From NCBI RefSeq assembly GCF_037975245.1, contig NC_092564.1:23760484-23824483 (forward strand): a stretch of DNA of 64,000 nt. Reading direction: 5' to 3'. The notes under the pieces are model-generated. The model had not been told where the DNA came from. It worked only from the letters and a program-made list of their open reading frames with translations, and made no database searches. Both the position numbers and the translations under genes were made by a program. How positions within the stretch are numbered: position 1 is the first letter of the stretch; each line of letters begins with the position of its first letter. The stretch is from Apostichopus japonicus. Taxonomy: Eukaryota; Echinodermata; Holothuroidea; Aspidochirotida; Stichopodidae. This document shows, piece by piece, positions 49,301 to 61,300 of the stretch.

Positions 49301-52300
49301 AGCATCAACCTAAGCCTAGCCTGCTTAATGGTACTAAGTGCATATTGTGAGTTATTGCCAGTGCTCACTAACAGCTATTTGCATATTTTTTTTCTTTTTG
49401 TGGCTAAAAAGAGGAAAAAGTATACATCATAATGGAAATGGCTCAAGTATCCTGAGTGATCCTGGTGAGAATTGGAATATGGTTGTCAAGGGCAACCAAC
49501 ATTTTGCTATAAATTCAAATCATAATAGTCTCTGGCTAAAGGTGTCGTCATTGGTTGAGTAAACATGCAACGAGAGATTTCTCGAAGGTTGATGTTGTGA
49601 AAACTAATTCATCGATGGAAGAGAACGGAAGCAAAATGTTATTAATAAATGTGAATTATTGAGTGAAAATGTGATAAGTTGCAGGTGATACATGTATGTG
49701 TAGCATGTTATTATTTGTATGTAATATATCTACTAGTAGTGTACACCTAGTGTACACTTAATGTAGCAGTTATTATCTACTAGTAGTATACACCTTTCAG
49801 AACAATCAGGTTTAATTTTGGAATAGTTTCAATACCAGGAAAATGCAAGTGGGTGTCATAGTTTTGTTGGCAGATTGCCAACATCTGAGGGCACTGTGTG
49901 CTGTATGAGACCTTCAATGATGCATTAATATCTTCCATGATTTAAGTTTGTCAAATATGTAATGAATATCATGCTCAATAATGCAACTAGTCAAAATGGT
50001 GTTTATGCATTGATTCTTTTATTTCCTTTTCTCTTAAAATGAATAAAAATACATACAGAGTAACGATTCTACAGTTTAATGATTAAAGTAGTTTTAAGAT
50101 GCTAAGAATTTGGAAAGCCTGTTGAAAACATTGGTGGGCTTGAGAAGAGCAAAAAGAATCAGCCTTTAGACTGAGAAAAGAAATAAAAAAAAGGTTAGAA
50201 AGATAAATTGAGGAAAACAGTCAACCAAGTCACAAACCAGTCCTTCTCAAGAAGAAGCAATAAAATGAAATAAAATAGAACAGAGCAATTTTTTTTCAAT
50301 TTGGTTTTGGATGTGAATCCTTTCTGAATTGTGTAGAAGTTCTAGTTCCTTACAGATACTTATTAATGTGACTTTGTATTAAAGTACAGTAGTTGCAAAT
50401 CTTCACAACAATGATACAACCAAAACTGTGCTTAGAGAGTTTGCATCAAGACTGCATCAGAACAAAAAATAGTGATGTGACCTAGTGTTTAATATTTAAC
50501 AGAAGACAGAGAAGATTTTCTTGACAAAGAGGCAGTACTTTAATGAATTTGGTGTTCAATATTTGTTAGGAAACAATTCATGAACTAAATATAGCAATGA
50601 TAAGAAAATCCAGATGAGAGCAAAAAACTATGTACGTGTTGAACGAAATATGGTAAAACAGTCTCTACTTTCGTCGCAGTGTTGTCCAACGAGAACAGCT
50701 CTACATTCAAATATTGTCTTAACAGATAAGAGTGACCTGTACATCTGTGTGATATTTTTATCTGGTCTATGAAAAAGCACGGTAGAAAAAAATTCTGTTA
50801 CCCGTACAGGGTGTTGCTGTGGTAACCTGCCAACCATGTTGCAGACATATTCATACATTCAAATATATACGATATAATATGGAATCAGTTTTAAGCACAT
50901 ATCATTACCAAGGTGTTTCAATGCTTAAAGGAACACACACAGTGTAATTTCAGGTGTCTCTATAGGTGCACATGGCAATTCAGCTGTTATGCATCCAATA
51001 AGGTGGGAAGAGGTGATTGAAAATTTCACGTTAAGGAGAGCATATTTTATGCCTTCCTTCCTTCCTCTCCCCCCCCCCCCCCTCCATGCATCCCACAGTC
51101 TTTGTAGACACGGAATATCTGGTAAACCAGATTTATATTTTGAGTACTGTTGTTAAACGATCGTTCATTCATACTTAGTAAAGATTCCTAAATCCTATTG
51201 GTCCATTCAGGTCAGCTGACCGTGGTTAATCCTGTGAGTAACGCACGGTAAAATTACCGGCGGATGAATACAATTGTTACCATGTTACCATGTTTTGTCG
51301 TCTGCTTTGATGAGCTATCGAAATACATCAAAAACACAAAATGGCTAATATAACGTTTGATTTGAACTGCCAAACATTAGTTAAAATGTTATGATGGTTC
51401 ATCTTTTATGAATGACAGCCTTTCAAAGACGTTTCCTTTATAATTATTCACTATCGTTCAGTATTACTTTATAATTGCACATGTACATTGTTATGCTGGT
51501 TGTTAATCGTTAATTCGACTTACGGGGCATCATTTTAATAAATCTTTGGTTATATGTAACCAAAAATGTTTTGTTTTATGATTTTTCCCCCACAAAAATG
51601 GTAGTGTATGAATGAACGGGGTTAATCAACGATCTAGCGTGCGTTACTCACATGATTAATGCACTCCGGGTGTTAATGCTATCGCTGGATGCACTCGGGC
51701 TCCGCTACGCTCCACGCTCGTGCATCGCTTGCATTATCCCCCGATCGTGCATTAATCCTGTGAGTAACGCACGATAGACCGTTGATTAACCCCTTATTCA
51801 ATACATTTTATTTGAAGATTTTTGCATGCCCCACGACACGAGACATAACAAGTCAAGCTGTACAAAATCTGAGCAGTACAGTTTTGACAATCTTGAGCAT
51901 TAATTGTGAGAGGTGTCATATGTAAATGGTAAGAGGGAACAGAAATACAACATGAGAGATACAGGACAAAAGGACGACAAGCATGAAACCCATAAACAGA
52001 GAGAACTTAGACAGATTGTCATAGAGATACCGGTAGAGTTATTCTCCGATTTAGACCAAACTCAAATAGAGCGAGGGTTTCATGAATTATTACAGTGTAT
52101 TCAGTGATAGAGATACCAGGTTTTGTGGGCGCTGCTATCATCTGATGGAAATGCGTAACACATAGTCATAAATAGTCTCAATATGTCTTATCAAGTTCTT
52201 TATCTGGTAGAATCTGGCTTCGTTGAGCAGTTGCCTGAGCTCGGGGAAATCTTTTGGAATATTGAGCTCTCCATCTCGTAGGTAGTTCAGGATGTGCCGG

Positions 52301-55300
52301 AACAGGACCCCGTCCCTATCAATGGTGAAATAACCGTAATCGTCTCTCCGGATTGTTTGATCCTCGTCGTCGAGCATTCTGCATAGCAAAGATTCCTTAT
52401 ATTTTGACAGATTGGATTTTGAAGTGACATAACGTTGCCCTCCGACATTTAAGTTGACACTTTCATCTTTGTCAAAAATAGTCTGAATCTCTCTTATCAA
52501 GGGATTTATCTGGTAGAATCTGGCTTCCGCTAGTAGCTGTTTGTATTCAGTGAATTCTCTGGGCAGATTTAATTCACCATTCCGTAGATAGTTGAGGACG
52601 TATCGGAATAATTGTCCATCTCTGTCGATCAAGTACTGTCCAGCTGAAGACATCTTTTGCTGGGTGATCATGTTGGCTAGCACTGAGTTTTGATTGCTGG
52701 TGAGGGTCTCTCGAGAGGTGGTGTAAATTACCCCTCCAACATTCAGATGAACCCAGCGAGATGTCCTTGTTTCTGCTGCTGCTGCTGATTCCTAGTAAAG
52801 AATCGAATATATAAGTTTAGTCAAATTCCATAAACTTGAAAAGCTTAAATGTATTTTGTCTGTTTGGTTAACCATCAATAACAACGATCAGACATGTGTT
52901 GTACCATTGGGGGGGGGGGGGGGGAGGAGGAGAGGCATTGGATAGGTGGAGGAGAGAGGGTGAAGAACTTATTGCAATTTTATACGTACATAGCGTTGCA
53001 CATAATACACTCTCACACTCAACCACAGTCATAAACTGTTCTTCAAAATCGCTGAAATAAATTCATGGATCAACTTTACAGTAAAAGGAAACTTGAAAAG
53101 TATTCGAAACACCGAAAGATGAAACTTGGCGGAATCGATGTCAGGGAAGAATGTAGTACCGAGAAGCTTAGGCTTCGCAGAACTGTCCGATTGTAAACGT
53201 TAGAGTAGCCTACATGCGAACATTCTTCGCATTGGAGCTGAACATTGCAACGTAAACAACGAAGAGTCTGCTGTTCAAGCTTATCTTGTGTTACACAAAG
53301 ACCACGAAACCACTGATCTACTACATATATGGCGGCTTAAGGAGTTTTTAAAAACATATCTAATTTATAAGAAATTTCACTAAAATTAAGGAAGAAATTG
53401 ATCTGTATACAAATGCGTTTTTTGTTGTGATTACTGTAGGAGCGTGGGTTATGTCGCAATCTGCATTTGCGAAGATGACGTCATGTTCGTTACTGTTCAA
53501 ATCATATTTGAATCCTTAACAATTGTCCATTCTTAACGATTAAAAATTGTTTCTCTGTCAATTGCAACATTAGCGTTCTCATACTCTGACAACATGTTTG
53601 GAAAATTATTTATCGTTTTTTAAGGTTAATTCTAAGGGCTACCAGACAATCCTTTTAAGTTGACCAACAATATGGACTTATTTTGAAGAGACATATATGT
53701 CGTCTTCTTTTATTTATAAAAATTTAATATATATTGGTAACGGAAGGACAAACTCTATATTGATCAAATTATTCAACATTTTTGGTCAAGCTTGAAAGAA
53801 AGAATACACTGCAAATAACTGCATAAATACAGGGTGATAAGTATAGTTAAGGTGTTGCTAAGTGCATTGCTTGGTGTTTGTTTGGGGCTTGTTTGAGTGT
53901 GATCATTATGTTATTGAACCTTTTCAACCATCTTATGTTTCCAATTTTTTTATTTTTTTTATTACTAGAACATGTAGTTTAAATGTTATGAACGTTATTA
54001 TTTAAAGCAACCTTAAGTAGACCAACAATATGGACTTATTAAAGAGACATATGTCCACTTGGTTTATTTATAAAAAATTGATCAAAATTTGTACATCTGT
54101 TATATTGGTAACAGAAGGACAAATTTTATGTTGATCAAATTGTGCAACATTCCTGGTCAAGCTTGAATGAATGAATACAATTGCATAAATACAGAGGGAT
54201 AAGTATAGTTTGGGTGTTGTTACGTGCATTGCTTGGTGTTTTTTGTGGCTGTTTTGAATGTTACTATTATGCCATTGAACCTCCTTATTGTCATGAGCTA
54301 GACCTCCAGCATTGAGAGGTGTGGTAATGCTGTAACAATAAGCCTATTAATAATCCCTGCTTAAGTCTCCAAGATACTTCACATTCCATTGAACTTAGTA
54401 ACACACTAGAAGTACAACACAGTGTATGATGTACAACCAACTATAAAGCGATATCTGAAGACAGTTTAGGTCATTCGGAACCCTGGTAGGTCTAGAGGGC
54501 TTGTTAACCAACCTCTGGAGCAAAGTCTACTTCCAGGAAACAGTCCAGCCACCGGGAAGGGTTTTTTCTTTTTCTTTTTGCTGCTAGGTGCTCCTGGGAG
54601 GGTGGTATTGCAAGAGCAAGGGTAGCCTCCCTCTGTCATATACTAGTATACTTTATTGTTAATCTTTGGTAACCTACTAGATCAGGCTTGTCCCTCTGCC
54701 CAGTGGTGAAGGAATACCATGGCAAATGGGAAGGGCATGACTGCAAGAATGAATCTGAGGAAGGGCACTGACAGCATTTTACATCTATGCAGCACTATGT
54801 CATTTGAGGAGCAATGAAAGTTTCTAATCAGACCATTTCATTATGGATGCAGTCAAAATACAAGAATCAGAACCCGAATTGTTATTTTTCCAGAACAAAA
54901 GTTTTATTTACTGTTTTATGTACAGTTGAGCGGCAAATAACAACCAACTTTCTCAAAACTCCTTGAATTTTTGTATGTTTTGCAAATTATGATTGATGGC
55001 ATGTAGAAAATGCCCTGATCATGAAATAATTTAGGAGGTGTTTGGCCACCTTTAGTGTATTAGTAGTCTGACACGAAATATTGTTTTCTTCATGTTTATG
55101 TGTTTAATGAACCTAATACTATCCTATCGATGTTAGTGTATGGCACAGTGAACCCTAACCAACTCAGCAGTTCCATATACTTAGTCGGCGAAAATGTTCT
55201 TACCAAAATAACACATAATCGTGTATTGTGGAATGTGGATTTGATTTTCTGCATAAAAGCATTGTCTGGGTGTTTTTTTCACACCTCGACAAACATCGAG

Positions 55301-58300
55301 AGCATGGCATCAAACAATATAAGAAATACCAATGTCCCAACAATAAACCTCTCTTTTTTTATATGCATTTGTGAGTTATTATCCTTTGTACGACTCACAA
55401 ACCAGTGAGAGTAACCACGTGTGACTCTCATAGTGGATTTTGTAAATATACATAAGAACCATATGCATATGTGTGTATTCTATAACACTAGGCCTAACTT
55501 CTCACAATCGTTGAAACTGACTTGTTTAGTCTGTTATAAGTTGTTGATGATAAATGACATTTTCCATACTTTACAAAAATATATTTTTTAAATTAATGCC
55601 ATGTCATAAACAACCACTGTATAAATATTTAGTTGATTTTGTGAAAACATGGGAAACGATACATGTAGGCTTAACTGTCATTGAAAATTGCAATATCATG
55701 GTAGGCAAACAAATACAATAAGCATGTAGTCAGGTTTTTAAGGTACGTTGATTTAGTAAACTTTATCAACAGAAAAGGGTAGTGTCTTACTTATTGTACA
55801 CGAGAACAGACTATGAAAGCTATAGATGTCATTTTGAAATTCTCCTCTGATCAGTAACATGAAAGGAAAATCAGTCTTACCGTATAAGTGGCCATAATGT
55901 GTCAACCTTTGTGAAGAACCAACTTGAGCTTGGAGTGAAACTAGTAAATATGTGTAGTAATATGGTGGTCTTCACTACATTAATGGTATACTGTATATGA
56001 ATGCACAATACCACTACTGGATAACTCATCCAATCATATTGCAACTAGGTGATGAAATACAGGAAAATACCCTTAGAGAAACCAATTTGCAAAGAGAAAT
56101 GATCAGTAATTGTAGTTTCTGTTCACTTCAGTTCATGACGTTCAATTTGATTTATTTCAGTATACATTCCAAACAATTTATAGATATAGGAAGTTTCAGT
56201 GGCGTAGCTAGGATTTTTTGAGTGGGGGGCCATGGGGGGGCTGTTCTTTCTTGTGGGGGGGCCGGAGGTTACTATCTAAGCTCCGCACCACCTTGGTTGG
56301 CGCGGAGCGCACAGAGAAAATTTGAGATTTCAGCACCCCCCAGATCACAGGAGATGGCACCTGTGAGGCAAAATAACAACCAAAAAGATGTGCAACTTTG
56401 GTGACAGAAATGCAAAAAAGGTTTTTCTCTTTCATGCTGACTGGCCTTGCCAACTGAACCAGACTTTTAACTTGAGGGAAGTTGGCATCATTTGCAGGAA
56501 TTTCAGAATTCCCAATATTTTATATCTCTTTCATGGCCATAAAAAAGTTGTTTTGTGGAATATTCAATGACATATATTCATTTGACTCGAGGCAATATAT
56601 GAATACTGTACCTGCAGGGTCGGCGATCTGTTTCAAATATTGGGGGGGGGGGACATCTGCTTGGATGCAGGCGGATTACTATCAAAGTGGAGCGCCACCA
56701 TCGGTTGGCGCGCAGCGTACAAGAAAATTTCTGGTTTTGATAGCCCCCCAGATCACCGGAAATGGCACTTCTCGGGCTTGAAAATGACCAACCACATGTA
56801 CACTTTTGCCTCAGAACCAAGTTTTTCCTAATAGTTTTTTTTTCATTCATAACCTTTTTTCAAGATTGTCACCAGTCACACATCATGTTCGACCTCATTG
56901 CATCTCCTGTGGATCATTGCTTTTGTAGGTAATTCTACGTAATGCCCCACAATACCCGTCAGCCCCACTTTTCAAGGTTTTAAGCCCATTATTTGTTCAG
57001 AATTTGAATAATAAATTCACTTCAAAACATTCCCATAATGTTGCACTAAATTTCATCTACGGACAACCAATATAGAAAAACCCCCCTCAACCACTAACAG
57101 ACCGGTCAAAATTGTACGAGTATAGAGGGAAGTATGATGAAGAATGTTGGTCAAGGAATTTTCGAAAATTCAGAAACAGTTAAATTATTGGTGTACAAAT
57201 ATTAAAACCTCTTATAACGGCTACTATAAAACTTCGATATCATAGAAAATACAAAAAAAATATGCTCGAGGGGGAGGTCGGTCTCCACCCCTTCACCCCC
57301 CCCCTCCCTTGGCTATGCACGTGCAGTTAGAAAATGGCCAAATGAAAACCCAGTGAACCCATATCGATGTGGATCATATATATGATTGTGCGTACTTACA
57401 CTCATACACAAGATGCAAACCAAATTTCATTACGGATTCGATCCGTCTAGCTATTCATTTCGAAAAAAAAGTAAAAACTACTTTCGGTCATATATAGTAA
57501 CAAATTGTGACACGGTTAGACAGGCGCTTTGCGAGGAATTTGCCAAGGGAGGGGCAAAGCTTGTACCCAGACTTTCTAAGCGTAGCGCCACCATAAGTTG
57601 GCGCGAAGCACAAAAGAAATTTTTGGCCGAAAATGCCTCCCAGATCGCTGGAAATGGCACTTCCCAGGCCTTGTAAGTTGCATCTAAGCATTTTCTATTT
57701 TGAAATTGCTAGCGATATCATAAAAAAATACAAAACATATGCTTAAAAAAAAACTATGCCACCAAATATTGGATATAAGATACCATATCCCCCACCTAAA
57801 ATATCGTGGGGGACATATCCCCCCGTCCCCCCCCCCATGATCGCCGCCCATGAATACCTGATACCTCGGCTCAGTACAAACGGAGCCAATCTTTTGATAG
57901 ATTGTTGGGCTAGGTGGAAGCAGTGAACATATTTTCAGCAGATATCGATATCACGCAGCACAACAAGGTTCGTGGTGTATGGTCGCAATCGTCGCATCGA
58001 CCATTGCCATGCCATGCTGTGTGACCATTCTCATGATTACTACAGATATTGTATTATTCTTATTCTGCCAGATGCAGACAAGAAAATTGTGTAACTCTAT
58101 TTCCCAAATTATTGAACAAAAAATATTAGTGAATCGCAATGATGAGTGGTTTTTTTTTTTACCCCATTCCCAGTGGGGGGGCCAGCCGATTTCATGTGGG
58201 GGCCTCGGCCCCCCAGACCCCCCGTAGCTACGCCACTGGGAAGTTTAGGAATAAATTAATTTAATAAAAAACATTACATTTATAAACAAAAAAGAGAACC

Positions 58301-61300
58301 AATAAAAACAAAGAAAGTAGAGGTCTGTAGAGATACTTGTACAGTACAGATATATGCCTAAGGTATAAATGTGCTGTTATATTTGATACAATGCTAGCAA
58401 TCAAAAGATCAGTTTTGATTTTATTTCTGCAACCATAGGCTACAATTGCAACTGAGGTATCCCCATTGGCTTATTTGTAATGTTCAGAGGTCAAAGGTCA
58501 TTTGAGGTCATTATCATCAAACTCTTGTTTGAAAATACTCCTAAGTCTTTTCCTTGTACAACGAATGAACGATCCTACAAGTCGCTCACCGTTGCTGTGG
58601 ATTGGCAATTAATTTAAATGGAAATTTTACAGCAATGTCCTAAATTAATAGAGGGCGCTGTCATATTGGTCTTCTCTAGTGTTGCGGAACTCGACAAGCT
58701 GCAGTCTATGAAGTCGCTCAAAATTTCTTTTAGGATTCTCTGATGCTCACTTTTGTCCAAACTGCCTGCACATCCCATAAATCAAACATAGCGTGACATA
58801 TATCGAACTAACATACACAGAGATGCCAACCAATACGATTTTATCGTATTTAGTACTATAAAAGCAAGTGAAATATGATAATACGATATTGCCTCTTTGA
58901 AAATACGATTTTTCATCTTTCAAAAATAGAAAAATAGAAAAATAAATTTTATATTTTTTTTAAAGGAAGCGGAATCCCATAGAAACATGTATAACTTACC
59001 CCCCAAACCCCGACAAACACGTTGAACAACGAGCCTACATGGACAGGAAATACTAGGAATCGGCTTTACAATTTTCTCATTAAATGTTAATGAAAAAGCA
59101 AACATTTTACTTGCCCGTTCTTACCAGTAAAACATTTTCTGACATTTAACTGGCCCTGGGCCAATGGGCCAGTGGAAGTGTCGAGTTTTTGTGAAAATCT
59201 GATTTTTCTCTCCAAAATCTGATTTTTAGCTCATACAAGCATGCTGGTGTGAGCTATTGTTACAGTGCGGCGTCTATCACTCTATCATTCTATCACTCTA
59301 TCACTCTATCCGTCAACAATTGGTAAAACCGCTCCCACTCGCACAGTGTTTGATGGAATTTCATGAAACTCGGACACAAGGAACATTGGGTATAGGGCCA
59401 TCAGAGATGGTCCGAAATTTGGGGTCAAAGGTCACCTGTGGGCAGTTTTGTGGAAATACGCAAAATGCTTCTTCTCCTACAGATTCCATGGTACAATGTT
59501 GAGGGTTTGTCACGATAGTACTATGGAAGTTTACCTTCAGGGTGTTCATGAATTTGAGATCAAAGATCAACTAGGGGTCTTTTGTGGCCCGGGCCGCGGC
59601 CCTATATTTTCAAATTGCTTCTGTTCGTACAGTGTATGGCCAGTTATAATGAAACTTGGTCACAACGTTCCTCGGGATGAGGGTTACGAGGGGTGTTCGG
59701 AAAATTGAGGTCAAATGTCATTTAGGGGGTAATCGGGGGTCATTCTTTTTTTTTCTAATATTTGCAAATATCTCAATCTCCTCAAGATTTTGATGGATCA
59801 TATTCAAAGTTGAACTGATGATTGTTGGATTGTGTATGAATAAGGTGATGCCTAATAATTTTTGGTCAGAGGTTAATTAATTACAATTAATCCCCATTGT
59901 TTAAAAAAATCTGAGCCTTCACCTTTTTCCAAAGCTCCTTTAATTTGTCTCCCAGTCTCTGCAGTGTTTGTCTACATTTGTGGTTAAGCTCTGCAGAGGC
60001 AGTTAGTGGAATTAAAGCAGGATTGGGAGTTGTTATTAACTGTTGAACTGTATGCATGAGAGCCCTATAGCCAATCAGAACTTGCCGATTCTTAGAAGTC
60101 TTTGAGCCTGAGGTATGTAGGAGGTATGTGGGAAGGAGTGCTTGTGAAGTTATGTCTGCTCAGGTAGAGGGGAGAAAGTTTTATAGGGTAGGTCAGTGGT
60201 ATTGTTTGAGAGAGTGGGTAAAATAGGATTTAAAGGGGGAAAATAGGAATTATAGCCAGTGGTGTGGCCAGGATTCTGCTAACGGAGGGGGGGGGGGGTT
60301 ATCGCCGTTTTGAGCTAGGGGTATAAGTTGTCTTTGAACCTAAAATGTTTGGCCTCATGGGCCCAAAATTGGTGGAATCTGACAAATGGCCTGAAATTTG
60401 GTGGGCCATAAACTTTTGTGGGCCCTACATTTTTGAGCTCGAAAATGTATGAGCTTCTGCACCATTGGTGCTCTAGTTTAGGATATTCAGTCTGTTTTTT
60501 TGTGTCAAGAGGTTGGCATCTCTGCATACAAGTTTTACAACTCATAAATTGCACATGTTAGCAATGAAATGTTGCCCAACGTTCACAACGTAGCTACACA
60601 CATTTGGTCGTCACCCGATCAGAACGCTTCTTTGAAGCATTTTCAGTCTCATCCGCTTTTAAAACTGAGTTTAAGCTTTGAGCGTCAGTAAAATTGAAAA
60701 TGAAATGCACTGGACTTGTGCAATTCTACTCATAACTATTGAAGATGAGATCTTTTTAAACACATTTCGGCGCATAGCACAGGTCTAGGTTGAGATACTG
60801 TACGTTCCCGTGCTAAACAACTTTTTTAGATCTGTAAACAGGAAAAGATCACATGCAAATGGACCCACAGCGGTATCTGCAGCAGTGTCAGGACCGCTAT
60901 GACAGCGCCCTCTATGGAAACGCTGAAGGTTCCCACCGACTTGAATCGTTCTATTATAAGTAAGACCAGAGGTGATTTCCGTCTTTGTTACGTTCTTGAT
61001 TGACACTGATTATCCATCAAACATTTACATCGTGATTCTTGAGTAACACAGTGAACCATTGGGGGTCATGTGTGTTAGATGCTTGTGTGTGTTACTGTAG
61101 ATGGGTGTGTTAGATGCATGAAAAACTCAAATGTATTTATGTACAATGTCCTGTATGGTGGGTACAGCAGTACTGTGTGTTCATATTTGTCAAGAGCTCT
61201 AGTACATGGCTACAGGTCATATTTAATGATGGATAAATCATTTCTCGCAATGATAACAGTCATCAGGGTTGCCTGATCGAAACTCAATGCTACTAACATT

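Noticed and set aside
60255-60300. Another hAT terminus (CAGTGGTGTGGCCAGG)
   Set aside because: I found no matching inverted right end or 8-bp duplication, so it could be a truncated copy only.
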